DNA of 64,000 nucleotides from NCBI RefSeq assembly GCF_017573465.1, contig NZ_JAGEPF010000027.1, positions 97,690 through 161,689 of the forward strand. Reading direction: 5' to 3'. The stretch is from Actinomadura violacea. Lineage in GTDB: Bacteria > Actinomycetota > Actinomycetes > Streptosporangiales > Streptosporangiaceae. The translations under genes and the position numbers were made by a program. Shown piece by piece: positions 33,990 through 41,306 of the stretch. Numbering within the stretch: position 1 is the stretch's first letter; each line of letters begins with the position of its first letter. The notes beneath the pieces were generated by a model. It worked only from the letters and a program-made list of their open reading frames with translations. It was not told where the DNA came from and made no database searches.

Positions 33990-34571
33990 CTACCGGTACC
34001 CCCGCTTGAGCAGGAACTTCGCGCCCGCCGCATAGCCCTCGGGGCTGAGCAGCTCGAACCCGAACGCGTCGGCGAGCCGGCCGGTGGTGTCGAAGGCCGC
34101 GCAGACCGCCAGCGCGTCCCGCACCTGCTCGGGCGTCGCGCCGGCAGCGAGCACCTCCCGCATGTCGGCGGCGGCGACCTCCCCGTCGCGGACCAGCCTG
34201 CCGAGCATCCGCAGCGTCGACCGCAGCGGCTCCTCGACGGGCGGCGCGTCCAGGTCGTCGAGCACCGCCGCGACCCGCGCCTCGTCCTGGTACGCGCGCG
34301 TCGCGGTCGCGGTGTGCGCGCCGATGCAGAACGCGGACCCGTTCACCTTCGACACGTAGGCCGCCATCAGCTCCCGGTCGCCGACCGACCAGGCCGACGG
34401 CCCGCGCATCGCCTCGTGCGTGAACTCCTTGGCCCGCGTCCCGTAGAAGTCGGGCCGGTAGAAGGTCAGCTTCGCCGCGTCCGGCAGCGGACGCCCGGAG
34501 AACAGCCGGATGACCGCGAACAGCAGTTTCGTCCCGGGACGGTAGCCGTGGTTCAGGACGTCAAGACGCAT
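33990..34571 (-). CDS. AhpD-like carboxymuconolactone decarboxylase family protein
   Basis: A 193-residue protein: RLDVLNHGYRPGTKLLFAVIRLFSG, then HEAMRGPSAWSVGDRELMAAYVSKVNGSAFCIGAHTATATRAY. The redox site has only one cysteine (SAFCIGAH; the first of the usual CxxC is Ser), so it may be catalytically altered. The C-terminal half is a helix bundle (REVLAAGATPEQVRDALAVCAAFDTTGRLADAFGFELL). Its start overlaps the end of the upstream gene (34561-34890), so the two are translationally coupled. Convergent with the LysE gene, 3 bp apart. Confidence 0.87.
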   Translation of the reverse strand: MRLDVLNHGYRPGTKLLFAVIRLFSGRPLPDAAKLTFYRPDFYGTRAKEFTHEAMRGPSAWSVGDRELMAAYVSKVNGSAFCIGAHTATATRAYQDEARVAAVLDDLDAPPVEEPLRSTLRMLGRLVRDGEVAAADMREVLAAGATPEQVRDALAVCAAFDTTGRLADAFGFELLSPEGYAAGAKFLLKRGYR

Positions 34572-34890
34572 GCCCGGGCCCCTCTTCGGCGAGCGCCTGT
34601 TCCAGGGCCGCGAGCCCGGCGTCGTAGATCCGCGCGGACCGGCCGACCGCGGCGCACACCACCAGCTCGAACAGCTCGTCCTCGGTGCGGCCGGACGCCT
34701 TCGCCGCCGCCACGTCCGCGTCGGTGACCTGCGCCGCCTCGCCGGCGACCTTGCCGATCAGCGCGTCCAGCGGCGGATCGAGGCCCTCGTTGCGGAAGGC
34801 GCGCGCCCGCTCGTCCGCGGACGCCCTGCCGTCCCCGCCCAGCACCCGGTCGACCAGCGCCTGCTGCGCCACCCGCTTCCTGTCCGCCAT
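34561..34890 (-). CDS. Small AhpD-like partner protein
   Basis: A 109-residue helical protein from ATG 34890 with AGGGAGGA upstream. The segment GLDPPLDALIGKVAGEAAQVTDADVAAAKASGRTEDELFELVVCAAVGRSARIYDAGLAALEQAL resembles the half-domain seen in carboxymuconolactone decarboxylase-like proteins, but it has no CxxC site. It precedes the full AhpD-like gene and overlaps it by 11 bp, so the two probably work as one complex. Redox function is an inference from the partner. Confidence 0.8.
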   Translation of the reverse strand: MADRKRVAQQALVDRVLGGDGRASADERARAFRNEGLDPPLDALIGKVAGEAAQVTDADVAAAKASGRTEDELFELVVCAAVGRSARIYDAGLAALEQALAEEGPGHAS

Positions 34891-34994
34891 GGCGTCCTCC
34901 CTGCGTCGGCTGCCGCCGCATAGACGACGTTTCGCACGCCCTTCATGTGACACACCCGGACGTACCCGCCGTGTGCGGCGGCTAGCGTTCCATC

Positions 34995-35624
34995 ATGAGC
35001 GATTCCGCGCGGATGGCCGAGGCTTTCGGTGAACTGGCCGGCACGTACGACCACGATCACCACGACGCCATCGCGCGTGCCCTGCTCGAACTCGCGCCGC
35101 CCGCCCCCGGGGACGCGGTGGCCGACGTGGCCTGCGGCGCCGGCGCGGTCGCCCTGCAGGTCGCGGCGCGGCTGCGCGCGGCGCCCACCGTCCTCGCGGT
35201 GGACCTGTCCCCGGACATGATCGCGGTCGGCAAGGCCCGGGCGGAACGGCAGGGCCGCGCCGACGCGATCGACTGGCGCGCGGCACCGGCCGTCCCGCTG
35301 CCGGTCCCCGACGCCTCGCTCGACCTGATCCTCTGCGCCTCCTCGCTCCACTTCCTGGGCATGCGCGCCCTCGCCGACTGGCGCCGCGCCCTGCGTCCCG
35401 GCGGCCGGATCGGCTTCACGCTGCCGGTGGCGTCCCGGTTCCGCCCGTCCGGCGTCTTCGCCGACCTCGTCGCCCAAGACCTGTACCTGCCCGAGGACCC
35501 AGAACAGGCATGCTCCTTGGCCACGTCCGCCGGCTTCACCGACCCCAGCGCGCAGACCATCGCCCTAGGCCCCCGAGCCGTCACAGCGACCACCGCCAAG
35601 AACCCGCCCCCGGACGCTGTGTAG
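34995..35624 (+). CDS. Class I SAM-dependent methyltransferase
   Basis: A 209-residue methyltransferase of the UbiE/Methyltransf_11 type. SAM motif I is VADVACGAGAVALQVA, the acidic residue after beta-2 is in VLAVDLSPDMIAVGKARA, and motif II/III follows as LDLILCASSLHFLGMRALADWRRALRPGGRIGFTLP. It is shorter than average for the family, with a short lid region. It is divergent from the AhpD-like pair. The substrate is unknown. Confidence 0.9.
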   Translation: MSDSARMAEAFGELAGTYDHDHHDAIARALLELAPPAPGDAVADVACGAGAVALQVAARLRAAPTVLAVDLSPDMIAVGKARAERQGRADAIDWRAAPAVPLPVPDASLDLILCASSLHFLGMRALADWRRALRPGGRIGFTLPVASRFRPSGVFADLVAQDLYLPEDPEQACSLATSAGFTDPSAQTIALGPRAVTATTAKNPPPDAV

Positions 35625-35659
35625 GTTTGCGTGCGGCCGGGACGGTGGGAGCGTGAAAG

Positions 35660-36628
35660 GTGGCCGTGGTGATCGGTGTTGGAGAGATCGAGGCGGCGGC
35701 CGAGCTGATCGCCGGGCACGTCGTCCGCACACCGACGGTGCCGAGCCCCGGGTTGACCGATCTGCTCGGCGTCCCCGTCACCGTCAAGCTGGAGATGCTG
35801 CAGCGCACCGGGTCCTTCAAGGCGCGAGGGGCGACCGCCAAGCTGCTGGCTCTCGGCGACGCCGAACGCGCGGCGGGCGTGGTGGCGGTGAGCGGCGGCA
35901 ACCATGCGATCGCGGTCGCGGTGATGGCCGCCGCGCTCGACGTCAAGGCGACCGTCGTCATGCCGCGGTCGGCGCCGGCGCGCGCCGTCGAGATCGCCGA
36001 GTCCGCCGGGGCCGCGGTGCGGCTGGCCGACACCGTGGACGCCGCGTTCACGCTGATGGAGCGGCTCCAGGCCGAGGGCATGGCGGTCGTGCACCCGTTC
36101 GACGACCCGGACGTCATCGCAGGTCAGGGTACGGCCGGGCTGGAAATGGCCGAGGACGCCGGCGAGCTGACCGACGTGCTGGTCAGCATCGGCGGCGGCG
36201 GGCTGATCTCCGGGGTGGCCGCGGCACTGCGGGCGCGGCGGCCGGGCGTGCGGGTCTGGGGAGTGGAGACCCAGGGTGCCGAGACGATGTCCGCGGCGCT
36301 CGCCGCCCATGGACCGGTGCCCGTCGCGTTGTCGTCCATCGTGTCCACCCTCAGCCCGCCGGCCGTCTCCCAGCTGACCTACGATCACGTGTCGGCGCTG
36401 GTCAAGGAGGTCCTGGTGGTGTCGGACGCGGAGGCCGTGCAGGGCGTCCTGGACCTTGCCGAGCACGCGAAGGTCTGGACCGAGCCGGCGGCCGGCTGCC
36501 TGCTCCCCGCCGCCCGGCGCGTCCTCGACCGGGTCGGCGACCGGGCCCGCCTGGGCCTGGTGCTGTGCGGCGCCAACACCGACCCCACCACCGTGACCTC
36601 CTGGGCCGAGCACTTCGGCCTGCACTGA
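35660..36628 (+). CDS. PLP-dependent threonine dehydratase/serine racemase-like enzyme
   Basis: A 322-residue fold-type II PLP enzyme from GTG 35660. The PLP lysine is Lys54 in GSFKARGA; the phosphate-binding glycine loop is SIGGGGLISG; SGGNHAIAVA and the C-terminal LVLCGANTDP (the Ser/Cys that contacts the pyridine nitrogen) complete the site. There is no ACT regulatory domain, so it is of the short, catabolic type (threonine ammonia-lyase, serine dehydratase or racemase; beta-hydroxyaspartate dehydratase also possible). It follows the methyltransferase gene by 35 bp and may be co-transcribed. Confidence 0.9.
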   Translation: MAVVIGVGEIEAAAELIAGHVVRTPTVPSPGLTDLLGVPVTVKLEMLQRTGSFKARGATAKLLALGDAERAAGVVAVSGGNHAIAVAVMAAALDVKATVVMPRSAPARAVEIAESAGAAVRLADTVDAAFTLMERLQAEGMAVVHPFDDPDVIAGQGTAGLEMAEDAGELTDVLVSIGGGGLISGVAAALRARRPGVRVWGVETQGAETMSAALAAHGPVPVALSSIVSTLSPPAVSQLTYDHVSALVKEVLVVSDAEAVQGVLDLAEHAKVWTEPAAGCLLPAARRVLDRVGDRARLGLVLCGANTDPTTVTSWAEHFGLH

Positions 36629-36974
36629 CGCATCCAATCCCGATGGACCATGTCCGACCAGAGGACCCTCCATCGGGCTTGCAGGATCCCGCCCCCCGCG
36701 CGTCGGGCCCTGACGGACACTCCGGCCGCCGCCCGGTGCGGAGCGCACGCGACGATCACCGCCGGATCGCTACGCGCTGGACCTTGCCAGTAATCCCGGA
36801 TGCGGCAGCGAGAGCCTGGCAGGCTGGAACTCCACCGGACCGCAGCCCCGTGTCTGGTGAGGCGGCAGGCTCCCCGGCCCTGGCGCCGAGGTCGAGCGGG
36901 CCTTGTGAGCACGTAAGCAGTGCGAAGCCGAACATGCTCACGCGCGGCGGAACTAATTCAGGGAGGTGTGACGC
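36629..36974. other. Intergenic stretch, nothing recognised
   Basis: The 346 bases between the dehydratase-like gene and the XRE gene show no plausible gene on either strand. I looked especially for a RelE/HigB toxin reading frame, which usually precedes such an antitoxin-like gene, and found none. Confidence 0.6.
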
Positions 36975-37268
36975 GTGAATGAACACAGCCCTCACTATCG
37001 CTGGGAGCCTGGTGCCGGCCGCGACAGCGATGAGGTACGCGCGGGCCGGGAGGAAGCCCGTCTGGCGTTCGAACTGGGCAACGCGGTTCGGCAGCGACGT
37101 CTGGCGCTGGGATTGACACAGTCGGAGCTCGCGAGGAGGGCGGGGATGACACAGCCCGCCCTGTCCCGCTTGGAGTCGGGTGGCCCGACACCGACCATCG
37201 GCGTCCTAGAGAGGCTTGCCCATGCCCTCGACGCCAAGCTCAAGGTGGAGTTCACCGACGCCGCCTGA
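36975..37268 (+). CDS. XRE-family helix-turn-helix protein (HigA antitoxin-like)
   Basis: A 97-residue protein from GTG 36975 with GGGAGG eight bases upstream. Residues 35-90 form an XRE helix-turn-helix: LGNAVRQRRLALGLTQSELARRAGMTQPALSRLESGGPTPTIGVLERLAHALDAKLKVEF. This is the usual sequence of actinobacterial HigA-type antitoxins. The expected toxin gene immediately upstream is missing. It could be an orphan antitoxin, or a stand-alone regulator. The N-terminus is His/Ser/Glu-rich and disordered. Confidence 0.87.
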   Translation: MNEHSPHYRWEPGAGRDSDEVRAGREEARLAFELGNAVRQRRLALGLTQSELARRAGMTQPALSRLESGGPTPTIGVLERLAHALDAKLKVEFTDAA

Positions 37269-37343
37269 CGACGCATCCCGATCACGATCGCGATGAGAGC
37301 CCCCGTTCGGTCGGTCCGGCCGGAGGCTCTCCAGCGGGTCTCG

Positions 37344-37634
37344 TCAGGCCAGGTCGTGGGCGTCGGCCTTCACGCGCTCGGCGAAGGCCCGCCATGCGGA
37401 CGCGCCGAACGCGAGCTTCGGGCCGTCCGGGTCCTTGGAATCCCGCACCGCCACCAACGGCGCCATCTCGGCGACCTCGACGCAATCGCCGCCCTCATGG
37501 GCACTTCGGCTCGCCTTGCGCCACGCCCCATCCGGCACCTGCGGGACGCCGCCGACCTCCACGCAATCGCCGCCGCCATGAGCACTACGGCTTGCTTTAC
37601 GCCACTTCACGGCTGACAGATCCAGTCCGGTCAT
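37344..37634 (-). CDS. DUF397 protein with a duplicated motif
   Basis: A 96-residue protein made of one and a half DUF397 units. VKWRKASRSAHGGGDCVEVG (residues about 9-28) is repeated as AWRKASRSAHEGGDCVEVA (about 37-55), followed by the normal end VAVRDSKDPDGPKLAFGASAWRAFAERVK. The two DNA copies have diverged at many third positions, so the duplication is old. The ATG overlaps the stop of the upstream regulator gene (ATGA), so both proteins are made from one message, as is usual for DUF397-DUF5753 pairs in actinomycetes. These pairs (BldB/WhiJ-like) regulate development and antibiotic production. Confidence 0.92.
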   Translation of the reverse strand: MTGLDLSAVKWRKASRSAHGGGDCVEVGGVPQVPDGAWRKASRSAHEGGDCVEVAEMAPLVAVRDSKDPDGPKLAFGASAWRAFAERVKADAHDLA

Positions 37635-38455
37635 CCGTACTCCTCCATCACACTCGTGATCAGGGCACGCGACTCCTCAACTCGGAGCGCATCACCTCGC
37701 ATCGAGTTGTACCGTACTGCGAAGTCTGCGACGACTCGCGGCTCCTGAATGAGCATTCCCTGCCCCGCGATCTCGCCGTACACGACGTCCGGCGCATCCA
37801 TGAAGGTCAGGATGGTGAAGCTCCCCGCAAGCCCGGGGTAGTACCCCTCGCGCTGCGGGACGATGTCGATCGAGATGTTGGGACGTTCGTCAAGATCGAG
37901 TAGGTGCGCGAGTTGACTGCGCATGATTTCCGGACCCGCGATCTTTCGCCGCAATGCGGCCTCGTCCAGAGTGAACCACACATACGGCGGGTTCTCGCGG
38001 GTCAAAAGTTCCTGTCGCTTGAGGCGCTCTGCGACGAGACGCTCCACCGTGTCCACATCCTGGTTGTGGCCGATGACCGCACGCGAGTACTCCTCGGTCT
38101 GGAGTAGGCCATGGATGAGCGTCAACTGGTAGACGCGCACCTGGCTGGCTTCGGCTTCGCGTTGCTGGTACTCGGTGAAGCCGGGCGGGAGGATGGCCAT
38201 GTGGCGGGTCTCGATGATGCGCTTCTGCTGGCGCTCGAAGACGCCGTTGGTCTTGAAGTAGGTGTCGAGGTTCTCGGCGAAGTCCTTGGACGGGATGCTC
38301 TTGGCCGCCTCGACCTGGCAGATCCACTGCGGGGTGTAGCCGAGGGTCTCGGCCAGGGCGGTCTTGCTGAGGCCGGCCTTTTCCCGCCAGGCCGTCAACT
38401 CTGAGGCGAATGCCTGAATTGCGGGGGCTTCGTATGGTTCGTTGCGCGAGCCCAT
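37631..38455 (-). CDS. XRE regulator with DUF5753 domain (WhiJ-like)
   Basis: A 274-residue protein from ATG 38455 with AAGGAGA upstream. The N-terminal helix-turn-helix is LTAWREKAGLSKTALAETLGYTPQWICQVEAAKSIPSKDFAENLDTYF; the DUF5753 domain runs from about residue 90 to the end (IETRHMAILPPGFTEYQQREAEASQVRVYQ, LLQTEEYSRAVI, AERLKRQELLTRENPPYVWFTLDEAALRR, PNISIDIVPQREGYYPGLAGSFTILTF). With the DUF397 protein it forms a WhiJ/BldB-type regulatory pair. The GC content is lower than that of the neighbours, which suggests it was acquired or is under different constraint. A small divergent gene lies upstream. Confidence 0.93.
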   Translation of the reverse strand: MGSRNEPYEAPAIQAFASELTAWREKAGLSKTALAETLGYTPQWICQVEAAKSIPSKDFAENLDTYFKTNGVFERQQKRIIETRHMAILPPGFTEYQQREAEASQVRVYQLTLIHGLLQTEEYSRAVIGHNQDVDTVERLVAERLKRQELLTRENPPYVWFTLDEAALRRKIAGPEIMRSQLAHLLDLDERPNISIDIVPQREGYYPGLAGSFTILTFMDAPDVVYGEIAGQGMLIQEPRVVADFAVRYNSMRGDALRVEESRALITSVMEEYG

Positions 38456-38591
38456 GGAATCTCCTTCTGAAACCCGGCTTCGGGTTTGGTTGATCTTTCG
38501 GGGGGTTGCGCCTTCCCGGGGAGTGATTGCTGGCGGGGGCCGGCGCGCCTCTGTGAGTCTTATAACACATTCTTCGCCCGCGAATCCGCGC

Positions 38592-38846
38592 ATGGGACCT
38601 TCCGTGGAAGACAGAAAATCGAAACCAGATGACCCCGCTATCGAGCGTCTTCGGCAGGAATTCCCTGGGCACCGCATATGGCGTTCGCGCCGGTGGGACG
38701 GGATGCCCGGCGAATACGTGGCGACACTCCTAGACGCGCGCGCAGGCGTCGACGCGACGGTGATGAGGGCGTGCATAGAGGAACTGCGTAGCGAGTTGCT
38801 AAAGGAGGCGGCGCGCGCGCAGAGGCGCATTAGGAACTTCCGATGA
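38592..38846 (+). CDS. Small protein divergent from the XRE/DUF397 pair
   Basis: About 84 residues from ATG 38592 (GTG 38604 is possible). Sequence features: a charged N-terminus (VEDRKSKPDDPAIERLRQEFPGHRIWRSRRWDGMPGEYVATLLD) and an amphipathic helical C-terminus rich in Arg and Ala. No named domain is known to me, but small proteins of this WRSRRWDGxPGEYVATL type recur next to XRE/DUF397 loci in actinomycetes. It shares a comparatively AT-rich control region (38456-38591) with the regulator, so it is probably part of the same module. Confidence 0.7.
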   Translation: MGPSVEDRKSKPDDPAIERLRQEFPGHRIWRSRRWDGMPGEYVATLLDARAGVDATVMRACIEELRSELLKEAARAQRRIRNFR

Positions 38847-39017
38847 ACGGCCGGATCCGGTCATCGGAGGGGCCCGGCCGGTGGGCGCCCCCGGCTCACC
38901 GGCGCGGGCCCGGCCGGCTGAGGGCGCCTCGGTCGGCGCGGAAATCTCGCCACCGTGGCCGTCCTGACGGCGTTTATCGGATGGCGTGGAGGCCGTCCGA
39001 CGGTCGAGAATCGTCGG

Positions 39018-39548
39018 ATGGGTGACGTGGAGCTGTCCGACGGGGTCATCACCCTGTCCCCGTTGCGTCCGGACGACGCGGAGGCGCATCTGGCGGGTGA
39101 GGACGAGCCGATGGTGCGGTGGCTCAGCGGGGGCCGGAGCACGCGCAGCGTTGTTGACGCCTACATCCGGCACTGCCAGGAGCAGTGGGACACCGGTGGG
39201 TCGCTTCGCGCCTTCGGCATTCGGGTCGAACCCGCCGGGACGCTCGCGGGGACGGTCGATCTGCGGTCCAATGTCGAGGGCTTGGGCCCCGGCCAGATGA
39301 ACGTCGCCTACGGCATCTATCCGGCATGGCGGGGACGCGGCCTCGCGACGCGCGCGGTGCTCCTTGCGTGCGGGTACGCGGCGACCGCGGGCGGGCGGCA
39401 GGCGGTGATCCGGGTGGAGCCGGAGAACTCCGCGTCCGTCGCCGTCGCCCGGAGGGCCGGGTTCGCTCCCGCCGGGCACGCCTGCGGCGCGGACGGAACG
39501 CGGCACGACTGGTACGTCCGCGATCTTCCCTTCCCGCCGCGCGCTTAA
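39018..39548 (+). CDS. GNAT-family N-acetyltransferase
   Basis: A 176-residue acetyltransferase from ATG 39018. The order is the RimJ/RimL type: LSPLRPDDAEAHLAGEDEPMVRWLSGG, then GTVDLRSN, and the acetyl-CoA loop VAYGIYPAWRGRGLATRAVLLACGYA, followed by VEPENSASVAVARRAGFAPAG. The pyrophosphate-binding motif Q/RxxGxG/A is RGRGLA. The acceptor is unknown; this class modifies protein N-termini, aminoglycosides or small amines. It is a single gene with no operon partner. Confidence 0.9.
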   Translation: MGDVELSDGVITLSPLRPDDAEAHLAGEDEPMVRWLSGGRSTRSVVDAYIRHCQEQWDTGGSLRAFGIRVEPAGTLAGTVDLRSNVEGLGPGQMNVAYGIYPAWRGRGLATRAVLLACGYAATAGGRQAVIRVEPENSASVAVARRAGFAPAGHACGADGTRHDWYVRDLPFPPRA

Positions 39549-39864
39549 AGATCTTGATCGGGCGGGTGGCGGCCGGGATGAGCTGGGACGATGGGAAGGT
39601 CGCGTAGGGGGCGCCGCAGGTTTACACCATTCGCGCAGATTTCCGGAAATGGCCAGTCAGCCAATGTTTCGGCCGCATTCCGGTTGTGCGGCGCTTGATC
39701 CCGCTAAACTCCAGGCCCATCGTTCTCGTCAGGCACACCGGGCCTCGACCCACGAGCGCACCCGCCTCTGCGAGCCGCGCGTTCCCGCGGCTCCCCCCGC
39801 CACCGGCCAGGATGCGAGCCCAGCCCGGGCGCACTGCGAGTCCCCCGATCAGAGGAGTAAGCCA
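39549..39864. promoter_or_regulatory. Control region of the secreted protein-sortase operon
   Basis: No gene in these 316 bases. ATTTCCGGAAAT (39639-39650) is a perfect 12-bp palindrome; TAAACT at 39705-39710 is a possible -10, with TTGTGC at 39684-39689 as a weak, short-spaced -35. AGAGGAG (39851-39857) is the SD for ATG 39865. The leader would be about 150 nt. Confidence 0.45.
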
Positions 39865-40608
39865 ATGCGCGCGACTCAGTTGGCCGCGGCGGCGGTCGCC
39901 ACCGGGGCCCTGGTGCTCGGGATGGCGGGTCCCGCACTCGCCGACTCGCCCACGCAGAGCGGGCCCAAGGCCGGACAGTTCTGCAAGAAGGCCGACATCG
40001 GCAAGAAGGTCAAGCTGGCGGACGGCACGCTGCTGAAGTGCGCCCTCAAGGCCGGGCAGAAGGTGCCCCACTGGGTGGACATAAGCGGCCAGACGCCGCC
40101 CACCAAGCCGTCGCCGCCGGTCACGCCGAAGCCGGTGTTCCGGTTCGGGTTCGACAAGGTGCAGCTGTCGAGCCGGGTCGTGGCGCCCGGGCGGCACACG
40201 ACGTTCACGGTGACCTGCCCGAGCGCGGTGACCATCACAAGCAATGGCTACACCCGCAGCCCGCTGCCGGTGCGCAAGGCAGGCAAGGCCACCTGGACGG
40301 CGACCGGCACGTTCAAGAGCAGCCTGCCGGACCCGACGGTCGCGACGGTGGTCTGCAAGGGCTTCGGGTCCGTGAAGTACAGCACGCACCCGTCCAAGAA
40401 CCCCTCCAAGGGCGGCAACAGCATGCAGCCGACCACGCCGAAGATCCCGAACGGGCGGATCGACACCGGTGACGGCAGCATGTACCGCCCGGCGGCGGGT
40501 TCCGGCGCGCCGCTGATGGCGATCGGCTGGGGCGCGCTCGCGGCCGCCGGGCTCGGCGCCGTCGCGCTGCGCCGCCGGACGGCGCGGGAGCGGTCGACCG
40601 TTGCCTGA
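39865..40608 (+). CDS. Exported protein with C-terminal membrane anchor, coupled to a sortase
   Basis: A 247-residue protein: signal peptide (MRATQLAAAAVATGALVLGM, cleavage after ALA), a small Cys-containing domain (QFCKKADIGKKVKLADGTLLKC), a Pro-rich linker (PPTKPSPPVTPKP), a probable Ig-like beta domain with two more cysteines (FTVTCPSAVTITSNGY, VVCKGFGSV), a Lys/Ser-rich stretch, and a C-terminal hydrophobic helix ending RRR. The layout resembles a sortase substrate, but no LPxTG-like motif is seen before the helix. It overlaps the class F sortase gene by 8 bp, so the two products probably act together. Confidence 0.82.
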   Translation: MRATQLAAAAVATGALVLGMAGPALADSPTQSGPKAGQFCKKADIGKKVKLADGTLLKCALKAGQKVPHWVDISGQTPPTKPSPPVTPKPVFRFGFDKVQLSSRVVAPGRHTTFTVTCPSAVTITSNGYTRSPLPVRKAGKATWTATGTFKSSLPDPTVATVVCKGFGSVKYSTHPSKNPSKGGNSMQPTTPKIPNGRIDTGDGSMYRPAAGSGAPLMAIGWGALAAAGLGAVALRRRTARERSTVA

Positions 40609-41251
40609 GTCCTCCGCACGGGCCGCCGGCCGCCGCCGCCTCCAGGCCGCGGCGGCCGGCGCGCTGCTCACCGGACTGCTGCTCGGCGGCTGCGGTGGCG
40701 GGGGCGGGAGCGCGGCGTCCTCGCCGTCGCCGGCGCCCACGGCGAGCGGGACGCCGGGCGGCACCACGGCCGCGTCGAACGTCTCGTCGCTGGCCCCGTC
40801 CGAGCCCGTCAAGATCACGATCTCGAAGATCGGGGTTTCGGCGCCGGTCGGGCAGATCGGGCTGAAGCCGAACGGGCAGATCGAGGAGCCGCCGCTCAGC
40901 CGGCCGAACCTGGCGGGCTGGTACAAGGAGGGGCCGACCCCCGGCGAGGTCGGGCCCGCGGTGATCCTCGGGCACGTCGACGCGAACAAGAAGGCCGCGG
41001 TGTTCTTCCGGCTCAAGGAGCTGAAGCCGGGCGACAAGATCCAGGTCGGCCGCAAGGACGGGACGACCGCCACGTTCACCGTGGAGCGGTCGCAGAGCGT
41101 CAACAAGGACGCGTTCCCGCACCAGAAGGTCTTCGGCGAGTCGCTGGACCATCCGGCGCTGCGCCTGGTGACGTGCGGCGGCGCTTTCGACCCGAAGGCC
41201 GGCCACTACACCGAGAACCTGATCGTCTACGCCAGGATGACCGCGTCCTGA
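40601..41251 (+). CDS. Class F sortase
   Basis: A 216-residue membrane-anchored transpeptidase from a TTG start that overlaps the preceding gene. An N-terminal hydrophobic segment ends in LLLGGC (Cys31), which could be a lipobox. A Ser/Thr/Pro linker follows, then the sortase barrel: GWYKEGPTPGEVGPAVILGHVD with His125 and RLVTCGGAFDPKAGHYTENLIVYA with Cys192. The usual catalytic Arg in the YxDN-like segment (here HYTEN) is not visible, so activity needs checking. Class F enzymes are common in actinobacteria and their substrates mostly unknown. Confidence 0.88.
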   Translation: MPESSARAAGRRRLQAAAAGALLTGLLLGGCGGGGGSAASSPSPAPTASGTPGGTTAASNVSSLAPSEPVKITISKIGVSAPVGQIGLKPNGQIEEPPLSRPNLAGWYKEGPTPGEVGPAVILGHVDANKKAAVFFRLKELKPGDKIQVGRKDGTTATFTVERSQSVNKDAFPHQKVFGESLDHPALRLVTCGGAFDPKAGHYTENLIVYARMTAS

Positions 41252-41306
41252 CGGGCGCGCCCGTTCGTCCGCACGCGCGGGCGGGCGGGCGTTCCCGTCT
41301 CCGGCG

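Noticed and set aside
36629..36974. Hidden HigB-type toxin gene before the XRE gene
   Set aside because: All frames inspected; none has the toxin pattern or a usable start on the plus strand.
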